Assembly: GCA_000750105.3 (NCBI GenBank)
Contig: JPHH03000049.1
Span: 62,001-126,000 of the forward strand
Direction: 5' to 3'
From: Tolypocladium sp. Sup5 PDA-1
Lineage: Eukaryota > Ascomycota > Sordariomycetes > Hypocreales > Ophiocordycipitaceae
Length of the DNA stretch: 64,000 nt
The first letter of the stretch is position 1, and every line of letters starts with the position of its first letter. Of this stretch, positions 9,450 through 19,976 are shown piece by piece. The position numbers and the translations under genes were made by a program. The notes below the pieces were generated by a model that worked only from the letters and a program-made list of their open reading frames with translations, was not told where the DNA came from and ran no database searches.

Positions 9450-11005
9450 ATGCGCCAAACTCTTCGCCGGTCCTGTGCTGCATGTGCCAAATCCAAACAC
9501 AGTTGCGACCTCCGCACGCCGCGCTGCTCTCGCTGCATTAAGCGCAAAGCCCAGTGCGTCTACGCGAACGAGCCCTTGACGGCGCCGCCGGCAGCTCAGC
9601 GGGTGGATGGCGGATCAACAAGGCCACTCGATGGGTCCGGCACTTTAACCGGCTACAGGTTCGGGTCTCTCGATCCTTTCGATTCGTACCCGCAGACGAG
9701 ACTTCCCCGGGAACACGTTCAACGTCTCATCCATAGCTGTACGTACGTCTTCGATCGACGTCGTCGATCAAAGCTTGGCTTACCAATTCAGTTCTCCACA
9801 AGATCGCTTTCCAATACTACCCGCTCGACCTGAACGCGTCCTCGAATCCGTTTCTCATCTCTTGGTGGCCGCTTGCTCTGGGCGACCCGGCACTGTTTCA
9901 CGTCTCGCTGCAGACAGCATGTCTTGATGAGGAGTTGTTGGCCCAGAAGGGCTTCCAAACCTCCGAACTTCTCATGGCCGACTCTGTGGCCTTACTCCGA
10001 CGCAAAGTTGAAGACACGTCACTAGCTGTACAGGACGGGACTATGAACTCTGTCATCACCTTGGCAACTATCGAAGTGAGATGCTCTTTGGGCTTCCCGT
10101 CTCCATTTCTCTCATCTTCCGAACCCATGGCTGATATCTCACGGCTCTCAGTTTGGCAAGGGCAATATCAAGGTTAGCGAAATGCATATTGACGGAGTGA
10201 AAAGACTGGTCAACATGAGAGGTGGCATCAATTCAGTGAGACAGACCAGCCCGCTTACCGCGAGAATGGTCAGCTGGTAAGCCACCCTTGATCACATAGA
10301 GGGCATGTTATTTACATGCCTCAAAGGGTATCGATGCTCATCATGGGCCATCCTCAATTCGAGACCCAGGATGACGTCGGCATTGGAGATGGCATACCTC
10401 CCATTCCGGAATGGCAGTTGGACTCGACCGCCCTTTATGATGATTTATCCGAGCTCGGCAGTATTGATGTCGCCTATGCAATCAGGAATGTCTTCATGCG
10501 TCTCCGCAACGTCTTCCAGCGGGCGCAACGGATACCCTTGCCAACCACACGACTTCACGACCTCACATGTTTTGTCGTACACCGACTTCTACTCTCGGCT
10601 TCGGACACGGCAGACCCTCAGTCATCACCAATCACCGAATGTATTCGCTACGCAATCATACTCTACATGCTCATCATCCAGGGGCCAACGTATTACTCGC
10701 ATGCAGTCATATTGAATACGATTGTCACCCGGTTTATGGAGCATCTCAAGCAACTTGAATCGACACCTCGTGTGTATGATTCACTTGATGTCTGGCTTCT
10801 CGCAATTGGAATGGTGGCCTCGACTGGCACAATCCATTACCAGTGGTTTATGCAGAGGTCACGGGCTATGGCTGCTTCTTTGCAGCTGGGTAATTGGAAC
10901 GACGCCCTCGTCCACATCAAGAGCGTCCTGTGGTTGGAGACACCGCAGGGCGAAGATATCTTTCGACCTCACTGGGACCCCATTCTTGTACCATTTTGCT
11001 CATAA
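9450..11005 (+). CDS. Zn(II)2Cys6 transcription factor
   Basis: Four exons (9450-9738, 9792-10075, 10152-10276, 10327-11005) give 458 residues. All three introns (53, 76 and 50 nt) keep phase. The zinc cluster CAAC-x6-C-x6-C-x2-C-x6-C lies at residues about 9-36, followed by a short basic linker. The rest resembles the fungal-specific regulatory domain (DUF3468/Fungal_trans_2 type), with the family-like stretch GVKRLVNMRGGINSV near the middle and predicted helices after it. It is a nuclear DNA-binding regulator with unknown targets. Head-to-head placement with the CYP61 gene makes local control of that gene possible but unproven. Confidence 0.85.
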
Positions 11006-11164
11006 CACCACCTCGGTCTCCTTTGGGCACAGCCTCTTAATCTCAGGTGAGGTTTATATTAACAATGAGGTCACATTTGACAATTGCCCGTAACACAAGA
11101 CCTTGCAATTTGTACAGTAAAGACAGGAAACTCCCACTTTCCCTTCTCGTACTCAGCCGCCTGC

Positions 11165-11678
11165 TCAAAGTCCAGACTTTAGACGCAACTGCTCGCGCAA
11201 GGCAGTCTCCGGGAAGTTGCCAACTGCGGGCCCAGCCGCGCCGCCAGTTGCGCCCTCGGGAACGTTCAGTGTAAAGCCGTCGTAACTCACAACGACAGTG
11301 CAGTCCCAGTGGCGCTTACCGTTCCAGGTCTTCCACTTGCGCTGCGAAAATGCCTGGATATTAAAGTTCACAATCGTCACCCTTCGAGTGATGCCGGTGT
11401 CGGCAACCTTCTTGCTGAACCCCCCGGCGCTGACGAACGCTGTTCCGGGGTACTGAGCTTGGTTCGTACCTACAGGCATATTAGCTACTTTGAGATAAAG
11501 AGTCGTCCGAGTGTCTGACCCTCCTGGACAAATATGCCGTTGTAAATATCAATGCTCACGGCATCCATGTTGGGCTGCACACCGTGATGCACATGGGTAT
11601 AGTTTCCCGTGATAGGAACGGTTTCAGCCTAGGTGTAAGTGAGTGGAGAGTTACTACATCTGTTGGGAGACTTACCAT
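11165..11678 (-). CDS. Small conserved-looking protein, start codon isolated on exon 1
   Basis: Three exons (11678-11676, 11628-11520, 11469-11165) give 138 residues. The first coding exon contains only the ATG, immediately followed by a GTAAGT donor. The 47- and 50-nt introns end in CTAG and GTAG, and the second has a CTAAT branch point. The protein has no signal peptide or membrane segment. It is rich in beta-prone stretches (AVSIDIYNGIFVQEG, RRVTIVNFNIQAFS, DCTVVVSYDGFTLNVP), suggesting a small beta-fold. No family is recognised. It converges with the zinc-cluster gene upstream. Exon structure is well supported by phase; the function is unknown. Confidence 0.6.
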
Positions 11679-13293
11679 GGTCTTGTAGGCTAATACTTGT
11701 TGATCAGCTTTGGGAAATGTAAAGGGTGGAATTGCTGATCGAAGTTGGCATGCTTAACGAGGAGTGGTCGTTCTTAAATACCCAGCACTGTTAGTCATTC
11801 GACGGAGCTTGATCATACGTTCCACTTCCAGCACTACTAAAGTAAAGGGCTGTTGGCCGCCAAGGCTGCATCTTCCCTGTAGACTTTTCCTCAGCCAGCC
11901 ACGTCTCGATCATGTCTCTCCTTTGCCAATCGCTGAGCAAGTATTTCTGACGCCTTTGTAAGTGAAGGCAGCTCTCAAAAGTCTATTCGGCAAACGAGGA
12001 AGAGCTATGTTTAGGGCTGAGACGCTCTTGGCGGTAATATCTCACCTGGTTGTCGGGATGAATCCATTGCTCGATAACGTGTACAAACGGAATCTTTTGT
12101 GTGACAGTGCGACTGCAGAGCACGCACATTGAAGCAACCACGAAGTAAGCTTATTCCAGAAACGTGAGGCGTGGAAGTCTACCCCTCGTCGCGGTCCGGG
12201 CAACGTGGTTGGACGTGCGGGCAACGTGGTTGGAACCTAGTCTCAGCCGCAGTGGTGGCGGCTAACGGGCTGTGAGCTTAATCCGCGACAACGTTATCAT
12301 GACATGATTGCATTCCATCCCATCATCCCCGATCATCACATGATTCTCAGCTCTTGCGCTCCACACGTGGCGATACGCATATCGTTATGCCCCAGCCGGC
12401 CACGTTCATGTTGGCAGCCCCCTGCCGCTGACGCCGGCCCTGATAAGGAACATGTCCCTGTGGATCTAATCGGCTGGAGCCTGCTGTGTGGGACAGCCAG
12501 GTGCCCCAAGGCAAAGATCTCGGCGGAGGAGCTCGACTGAGAGAGACGGCCCGTGTGAGAGCCCCTGCTTAATGCAGCTTGTTGTGCCTGTTCAGTTATG
12601 AGACGATTCATTCTTTTCGTTTCTTTATACAAAGATCTTGGCCGCACTCGTCTCTGACCAATTGACTTGTGCTGATGCGCTCAATCCTTGCTATTTAGGG
12701 AGGCGGCTTGTCCTCTCACAGAGTACGCACGGCTCTGTTGAGCAGAAACTATCGCTCCCTTGCCTTGTACTGTGTGTGTGTGTGTTGGTATGCACTCCAT
12801 CTCCAACTTACCAAAAGAAGCTTTGGCGTCCTGGCGCTTTACTACGGTCTACGATAGTGTAGTCGACCTGGAGGCCGGCGTATAAGCCTGAGGCTCCGGC
12901 TGTGGCTCTTCTTGAGGGGTCGCGGCCACTAGCCCTGTGCAGGTGGTTGAGTTGCCGCCGTCGTGAGCTCAGTCGGTGCGGCAGTACCCGCTGTCGTAAC
13001 GCTGTTGTCCTTGTTGTTCTCATTATGGTGCTGAAGTGAACTGTACCGCCTGAAATTTTATAAATTACAGACTCTATATACTTATATCAGGTAGTGTTTT
13101 TATATTTGATAGTAATAAAATATACCTATATTTAGTGCCTCGGACACGTGTAACCTGGCTTTGTCTAAAAACAGTTAGACTCCTTGGAAGGGCAGCTGTT
13201 CTCTAGATGTCCTAACATTCGATTTTACACCCTTGGCCCCTCTATTCGTACTTCAATCCGTACCTCTCTCGCAGCCTATATACTTCGGGCAAA
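11679..13293. other. Gene-free stretch with AT-rich island
   Basis: About 1.6 kb with no supported gene. A block at about 13040-13135 is strikingly AT-rich (TATA/TTTATA-like) in an otherwise GC-rich region. It could be a decayed transposon fragment or simply promoter DNA of the following kinase. GCAACGTGGTTGGA is tandemly repeated near 12200-12235. Confidence 0.4.
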
Positions 13294-14141
13294 ATGTCAC
13301 AGATTTCCGGTAAGACCCGTGGCACCGATACCGCACGCTTCGCTAATCGTGCTTAGACTCAGAATCAGAAGATATGGAGCCGCGCGTTCTTGCGAAGCAG
13401 TGGGGATGTACTGCTACCCGGGTCTACCGACACGTCGTTATGAAATGGGGCTCCAAGGTCCGACCCAGCGAGGAAGCGGCAATGCGACTCGTTAGAGAGC
13501 ATGCGCCCGAGGTCCCGACCCCCGAACTCTATCACGCTCGGTTCAACCCTTTAGGTAATGGCATTGCTATCGGCTATCTATATATGAAGCTCGTGCCAGG
13601 CGAATGCCTCACCGCTGTGTGGCCGTTGCTCGACGACGCGGCCAAGGAGCGCGTCAGCCGCGACATCTGGAGTCTGGTGGACAAGATCCGCGCCGTCTCT
13701 CGTCCAGCAGACCTTGAGACCTCGTTCTACTGCGCTGCCGATGGTTCTCCGAGTTTTGACGTGCTTCTCGGCGACTCCAACGACGCGGCGCCACCGCTTC
13801 CCGACGACGAGGCCTTGCGCGCCCGCATATTCGCCCGGTACGTCAAGTGTAATGGACTCTCGTATGCCGATGGCAAGGATCTGCCCAGCATGCTTCCACG
13901 CTCAAGCAAGTCCGTTTTCACGCACGGGGACATTGGCCCGCGGAATATCATGGTGGACAAGAGCGGCGGCATATTGGGTCTCATCGACTGGGAGAATGCT
14001 GGATGGTATCCCGACTATTGGGAATACGCCAACATCATGAAGCCGTCTCCAGACCATGATTGGATGGATTGGATGGATCGTACAAAGCCAACGGCTTGGG
14101 ACATCACCGGTATTCACAAGGCCAGACGAGTCTTGTTTTGA
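13294..14141 (+). CDS. APH-fold phosphotransferase-like protein
   Basis: Two exons (13294-13309 and 13357-14141) separated by a 47-nt intron (GTAAGA, CTAAT, TTAG) give 266 residues. The catalytic loop FTHGDIGPRNIMVD (Brenner motif H-x-D-x4-N) at about 210-223 and the metal-binding LIDWENAGWYPDYWEYA about 10 residues later mark the aminoglycoside phosphotransferase/choline-kinase-like fold. The N-lobe is short, with MKWG and the candidate lysine near residue 38. Such fungal proteins are abundant and mostly uncharacterised small-molecule kinases. The substrate cannot be inferred. The ATG at 13374 would lose the N-terminus, so I prefer the spliced start. Confidence 0.85.
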
Positions 14142-14427
14142 CATGCAGCCCGGATGCCAATTCCGCCCGCGGTCACTCAGGAACGAGGTCACGTAGCAAC
14201 ATCTTGAAAGATTGGGCCAGGGCTGGAGGATCCGACTTTTATTACGCCGGCAGGCGCCACAGCCTTTGGTCCTTGAGACATTTGCCCGATGTGAGCTGTC
14301 CACATGAGATTAAAGAAGGGTTTCTGCCTTGACTCCTTTGTGGTAAGAAAGTAGACTATGCCAAGTGACACAAATGAAGCCTGACACACAATTAGACATA
14401 GACGCGCTTACGTTCAGGTTGGAGCAC

Positions 14428-15996
14428 TCACCAGTCCTCTTTACTTCCTGGATCACTAGCCAGATGCACAGCCTGCGGCATGTTCAGATCTCCAGCAATC
14501 TTGTCCAAACAAGCAAGGGAATATTCCCTAGTTTCTTCGGGGCATATGGAGCTCTTCTGGAGTATGCTCAGGGGCCAGATCAAGGTTCTCGCGGGCGGGG
14601 AGAACCTTGCTCCAAGTTCACCTGGCTCTATAAAGGTCGGTACGCTGGCCAGGACTTGTACTGCGATTTCAGCCATATTCTTCGTGGCGTATTCGTTGAG
14701 ACTCGCCACGTAGTCTCTCTTGCAGGCAGCCGTGTCCGGGATTCTGAAATTGGTGAGGTCCATCTCGCCAGCTATGCCACTCGAGATGAAAGAGATGAGG
14801 AACGCGCGCAGCATGCGGATTGCGTTCCAGAACTTGGCGACGCGGACACTGGGATAATGGCAAAAAATATTCTTGTACGCCCAAGGGGTCTTGTCCGCGT
14901 CCAGCTGGACGGTGTAGAGCAGCTCCTCATCAAGCTCCTCCGTGAAGGCTATGATCTGATGGTCGAGGTCCAACGCCTCGTGCAAAATATTCGGATCCGG
15001 GGCGCCCAAACTTTGAGCTTTGATAGTGGCGACCTTGTCGATGATTGGTGCGAGCCTCACAGCCGGATCCTTGGGATCAAGTGATGGCTTGACCTGATCG
15101 CTGAAGGCGAGGAACCCAGCTGGGACGGCCACCGATCTCTGAATGCAGCTGGTGCGGATATTGTTGCTCGCCTGCGCAAAGAGCTGCTGGGCTATGCTGG
15201 ATTTGAACTGTCGCGGTCCCCTCAGCTGGAGGAGTTCCATGGCGCCGAACGTATGTGCCGTCCAGCTAGTTGGCGACTGCCCTCCTTGGAAGACGACGGC
15301 CTCGAAGAGTCCCAGGACGAGCACCGCCGCCAGTGTCCTGTCCAGGATTGCTCTCGCGGGTACCGTGAGACAAGAATTCGTTTGGTGTAGAGCCAGGGCG
15401 TATTTCTGCCGGGCAATGTCCATGTGTCTGGCGCTCCTGACACGGAGGGCAAGAGTCGCCAGGGATGCGGCAGAAACGGCCAAAGATAGAGCATCGTCGG
15501 CGAAAGACTCCGAGGCGTAGAGATCCGGTAGGTATCCTTCAAAGGGCGAAGATACGATGTATGATGTCATAAAGTAGATAATGGCAATGTCACACGCCGC
15601 CTGGGGCAGCGGGTGAATGGGCTCGGGTTGTCGGTAGCAGGACGTGGCGACAGCAGAGCATGGGGCGCCCGCCTGCTTGGCCGGAATGCTTGGCGAAGAG
15701 GACGGCGAGGACGGCAATGTCTTCGGTTTGGATGCCCTTGCAGCCTTGCGAGCCACGCTGTCGGTTTCGTCTCTGAGACGCATGGCGGAGGGGTCCCGAT
15801 ATCCGGAGCAGCGGATGCCCTTGCGCATGCATTGCGTGCAGCCCGTCTGCACTCGATCACACTAGGCAGATATGGGTCAGTCGGGGGAGCTCGTCCACAC
15901 TTCAGGGATGCTTCATTCGCGGGCGAATTATCTTACCTTTAACCTCTTCGCTCGACAGGCATGACACGCCGTGGAGGGTCGTCCGCTAAACACCAT
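14428..15996 (-). CDS. Zn(II)2Cys6 transcription factor
   Basis: Exon 1 (15996-15937) encodes MVFSGRPSTACHACRAKRLK. After a 75-nt intron (15936-15862), exon 2 continues CDRVQTGCTQCMRKGIRC, so the zinc cluster C-x2-C-x6-C-x6-C-x2-C-x6-C is split by the intron at its most conserved point, a common position. The 497-residue product has a Ser/Pro-rich linker and a long helical C-terminal domain typical of fungal_trans-like regulators, with a leucine-rich FGAMELLQLRGPRQF block. The apparent stop TGA at 14430-14428 lies inside a consensus donor (GTGAGT at 14431). Splicing to 14381 (CTAAT branch, CAG) would replace the end by seven more residues, with a stop at 14358-14356. I leave both ends open. 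Confidence 0.83.
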
Positions 15997-16959
15997 TGGA
16001 CTGTTTGGTGGATGCCTGTAGCCGTGCGTACACGTTTGGGCTTGAACGAGCAGGTCCGTTGACTGACGAAAAGCTCCCCTGGATATAGAAAGAGATGAGT
16101 TTGGACAAGTCGCCCACGGCGGGGCTGCGGAGGTAACGTCGGATCTGACCGAGCGCCTGGAGATCCCGATTACCCGTGTGGCGGCCTGTGGCGGCGGGCG
16201 TAGCGCCGAAATGCCCCCCAGAATAGGAATAGCTGGCTGTGAGAGCCCCGATTGACAGGGCGCAGGAGCAAGCTCGTGCATGACGGTTTACGCAACACCG
16301 CCAAACAACAGTCTGCTGCACGCGAGGGAATTGATTCCGAGCCCGTGGCGCATTGAGATGACTCGTAGCTGCAGTCATCTATGCTTGCTGAGCCGGCCTA
16401 AACTCGGGCTGTTGATGTGGCTGGACGTTCAGACAACCGACCCGGGACTTCGCCTGAGCTGCCGTTGATGTCAATCTTCCGCCAATCACCACCGAGCAAC
16501 CGTCCATCAGGAAGCTAGATGGATAGGTATCGTTGGGCTCGCTGCGGCAACCCCCTTTGTTCACCCAATTCCCACGGCCGTGCCGTACACGACGAAGCTC
16601 TAGAGCTGATGCTCCCGAAACGCCGGGCTCCCCGACGTCGCAGGGTCACCGGTCAGCCCTACCGATGGTGCAGGTCCCTTGGCGTCGAAATGCCCCCGAG
16701 GATTGGGAATAGCGCCTCCAGTCACCTCAAAGTGTGGAAACGCGGCCACGTCGCCAACCATCGCAACTGATACACGTCTTTGGGGGTTTGTTCGTAATGG
16801 ATTGCGCCGAGGACGCGTATTCTTGTGCGCGTAGATACTTGACTTGCATATAAATAAGAGCTCTCTTGTATCACCGTCGCCTGTCTTGTACCATGCTCAA
16901 CACAGCGACCCCAATCCCTCCACTGTCTTATCCGACCACGCCAAACCTCCGCCATCGCA
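15997..16959. other. Intergenic, head-to-head promoter region
   Basis: About 960 bases between a minus-strand regulator and a plus-strand membrane-protein gene. A degenerate short repeat (CGAAATGCCCCC followed by a GGAATAGC-like block) occurs near 16208-16233 and again near 16687-16712. No gene seen. Confidence 0.4.
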
Positions 16960-17836
16960 ATGGCCCTCGGCGACCAAGGCTACGTCTCCATCGCGGAGCT
17001 CGTCGTGTACATCCCCGCGCTCGTCCTGGCCCTCATCGTCTGCTCGCGCCACGGCCTGCACAGAGCCTCGGGATGGATGTACACCGTCGTCCTCTGCGTC
17101 GTGCGCATCGTGGGCGCAATCTGCCAGCTCGTGACGTACAGCGACCAGTCTGAAGGGCTGCTAAAGGCGACACTCATCATCGACTCCATCGGAATATCCC
17201 CGCTCCTGCTTGCTACCTTGGGGATGCTCTCGAGACTGTAAGTTCATTCGACACTCCTCCGAGTAGTAGAATAGAGCTGACACCATGGAAAGCGTCGATT
17301 GGATCAACTCCAAGGGAACTCCGGTTTTCAGCATCAAGCAGTTTCGCCTTGTCCAGCTCCTCATCACCCTCGGCCTGATTCTCAGCATCGCCGGCGGCAC
17401 GAGTGGGTCTTCGTCGGCAGACGGCACGGTCACGACTTCGGATACCAGCAAAGCGGCCATCATCCTCTACATTGTCGCCTTCGCCGGCTTGTCCTTTATT
17501 CTCATCACCACCTCCGGATACAGGAGCGCGGTACCCGTCCAGGAGCGCCGCATCCCCATTGCCGTGGCCGTCGCCTGGCCCTTCATCTTCGTGCGGCTGG
17601 TGTACTCTGTCCTGGCAATCTTCCTCCACAACGACACCTTCTCCGTCATCGGGGGGAGCGTTGCCGTGCGTGTGGGCATGGCTGTCGTGGAGGAGTTTGT
17701 GGTGGTGGTTGACTATTTGATCCTGGGGTATAGCCTCCAGAAGCTGGAGCCCGAGCAGCAAGGCGAGCTGGCGAATCGTCAGTGGAAGGAGCGACGAAAC
17801 CGAAACCGAAACCAGAGACGGCCTGAAGGGGTTTAA
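16960..17836 (+). CDS. Seven-helix integral membrane protein, DUF7702-like
   Basis: Exons 16960-17237 and 17293-17836 (55-nt intron, GTAAGT donor) give 273 residues. Seven hydrophobic segments are visible, including ELVVYIPALVLALIVC, LITLGLILSIAGG, AAIILYIVAFAGLSFIL and FVVVVDYLILGYSL, with a basic Arg/Asn-rich tail. Start, spacing and the conserved-looking HRASGWMYTVVLCVVRIVGAICQL match the fungal DUF7702/PTH11-like membrane proteins. This is family resemblance by eye; no ligand or pathway is known. It is probably located in the plasma or an internal membrane. Confidence 0.8.
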
Positions 17837-18213
17837 GCAGGACCCTGGCTATCGTTGGCTTTGGAAATGGACAAGGCGACAGGGAGGTCGGAGGGCGATC
17901 TGATCACCCTGGAAGAGGAGTTTTCGAGTCTGTCGGTAAGACTGCTTGGTCCCGGAGTTTCAAGAAGGTTACACATATAGAGGTTCAGCTACATCTATGC
18001 TTTGAGATGGTTGCAAGGCTTGCGAATATGGCGCATAAGCATACGTCCCGATATGGAGGTTGAAATAGCATCGACGTCTCCTTTTTGCTACAAGCCATCA
18101 GAACTATTCATATAATCATGAGCATATATACCTATGCAAACGTAATCAGGTGCCTCCATCATCAGAACCCATTCTATACAGCCTCGAGGCCACACCCTAT
18201 ACACACCCCGGCA
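17837..18213. other. Convergent intergenic region
   Basis: 377 bases between two genes transcribed toward each other. It presumably holds both terminators. Nothing else seen. Confidence 0.4.
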
Positions 18214-19683
18214 TCAATGCAGCCTCACCGTCTCAACCCCCTCCGTCCCCGGCCTCTCCACGTCGAAATCCATCCTATCCGGAATCCTCAGCCCCTCCCT
18301 CTCGTAATCAAACTCCTTGAACCTCGCCACCGCAACCCCGTCCCTCCACAGCCACAGATCCCCGGTGTCCATCTGCCACGCCTCCGTCGCGCGCCGCATC
18401 TCCGCCAGCACGTCCGCGTGCGCCGCCTCGCCGGCCAGGTTGCGCACCTCGTCCGGGTCGGCCTCGAGGTCGTACAGCTCCTCCGGCGGCCGGCAGATGT
18501 ACGACTTGAGCGTGCGCCGGCCGACCATGGCCGGCGCCGCGGCGGCGTTGCGCATCGCGTCAAAGGACAGCGACGCGTAGAGGTCCATGGCGAAGGGGAA
18601 GTCGAGCTTCCAGCACACGTTGCGGTGGTACTTGAAGCGCCGCGTGCGCATGTACCGCGTGGGCCAGTAGTTCGTGATCTCGTGGAACGTGTGCGAGCCG
18701 AAGACGCGGTCCCAGCCGGGCAGCGGGCCGGCCTCGTCGACGATGGGCAGGACGGAGCGGCCGCGCCGGCGGGGGCCCCGCGCCGGTTGCCGCTCGGGAT
18801 GGCCCGCCCACGCGAGGAACGTGGGCAGCACATCGATGTACGACACCATGTTGCCGCTCACCACGCCCGGCGCCCTCCCCGGCACGCGCAGCAAGAACGG
18901 CAGCCGCACGCCCGCGTCGTACAGCGTCGTCTTGGAGTTGACAAACGGCGGCCCGTTGTCGCTGAGGAACAGCACCAGCGTGTCGTCCTCCAGCCCCTGC
19001 CGCCGCAGCGCCTGCAGCACCAGCCCGACGCCCTGGTCCAGCCGGTTGATGGCGCGGTAGTACTCGGCGAGCTCGAGGCGCACGGCGGGCAGGTCCTGCA
19101 GGAACGGCGGGATCTCGACCTCGGCGGGCGTGTACACGCGGTCCTCGAGCCGGGCGTCGTAGTTGCCGTCCACGTTGCCGAAGCCGCCTCTGCTCGCGAG
19201 CACGCGGTGCGGATCGACGTACCCAATGGTCAGGAAGAACGGACGGTCTTCCTCCTTGGCCCCCGCGAAGAACGCCTCCGCCTGGTCCGCAATCTGCGCC
19301 GTGTTCCGCGATTCGCTCTCCCCGCGCGTCCGCCACGGATACTTGTCCGCCGGCGCGACATGCACCTTTCCCAGAATCCCCGTCTTGTAGCCGACGTCGT
19401 TGAACACCTCGGGCGCCGTCTCGACGCCGCTCCAGGTCTGGAACCCGTTGCGCTCGCCGACGAGCCCGTAGCTGCCGTTCTCGTGCGTGTGCAGCCCCGT
19501 GTAGAGCGTGGTCCGGCTGCCGCTGCACGACGCGGTGCTGGCAAAGGCCATGTCGAAGCGCGTGCCCGACGCGGCGAGGGCGTCGAGGCTGGGCGTCTTG
19601 AGGGCGGCGCAGCCGTAGCAGCCGATCTGGTCGCGGCCGAGGTCGTCGGCGACCATGAGCAGGATGTTCTTTGAGGGCGCCAT
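18214..19683 (-). CDS. Sulfatase (N-sulfoglucosamine sulfohydrolase-like)
   Basis: A single exon of 489 residues from ATG 19683; an upstream GTG extension is not needed. Alkaline-phosphatase-superfamily sulfatase landmarks in order: the metal-binding DDLGRDQIGCYG near residues 13-24, the active-site segment ASCSGSRTTLYTGLHTHENG near 50-70, GKVHVAP near 105, GYVDPHR near 153, and FLSDNGPP near 240. The Cys of CSGSR is the expected formylglycine precursor, but Gly replaces the usual Pro/Ala of C-x-P/A-x-R. There is no signal peptide, so it is probably intracellular. It would hydrolyse sulfate esters or sulfamates. The substrate is unknown. It is followed on the same strand by a regulator and a transporter gene. 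Confidence 0.9.
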   Translation of the reverse strand: MAPSKNILLMVADDLGRDQIGCYGCAALKTPSLDALAASGTRFDMAFASTASCSGSRTTLYTGLHTHENGSYGLVGERNGFQTWSGVETAPEVFNDVGYKTGILGKVHVAPADKYPWRTRGESESRNTAQIADQAEAFFAGAKEEDRPFFLTIGYVDPHRVLASRGGFGNVDGNYDARLEDRVYTPAEVEIPPFLQDLPAVRLELAEYYRAINRLDQGVGLVLQALRRQGLEDDTLVLFLSDNGPPFVNSKTTLYDAGVRLPFLLRVPGRAPGVVSGNMVSYIDVLPTFLAWAGHPERQPARGPRRRGRSVLPIVDEAGPLPGWDRVFGSHTFHEITNYWPTRYMRTRRFKYHRNVCWKLDFPFAMDLYASLSFDAMRNAAAAPAMVGRRTLKSYICRPPEELYDLEADPDEVRNLAGEAAHADVLAEMRRATEAWQMDTGDLWLWRDGVAVARFKEFDYEREGLRIPDRMDFDVERPGTEGVETVRLH

Positions 19684-19976
19684 GGCGGCTCTCACACGCT
19701 GCCTGTCTGGAGCGAGATTAAATGAGATGAATGCGGCTCACTGCAGCATCAAGACGGGTTGGTCGGATGGCTTTATATCATGGTGATATGGTGCAAGCCG
19801 CGGTCGACACTGGCCATTGGGCGATGCTCCGACCCGACGACCCGCCAGCCAATGACATCCGCACAGACGCCGACAGCCCCACCGACCTCCGGCCCCGTCC
19901 ATCGCTCCGCAGCCGAGCCGGCCGAACGTCTCCACCGGCCTCGGCCCCTCGAGACGACGGCTCCGTCGGCCTCCGC

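Noticed and set aside
14365..15084. Plus-strand frame of 239 codons
   Set aside because: Antisense to the zinc-cluster regulator, which has a clear family signature.
18085..19674. Plus-strand frame of 529 codons
   Set aside because: Arg/His/Pro-rich shadow antisense to the sulfatase in GC-rich DNA.
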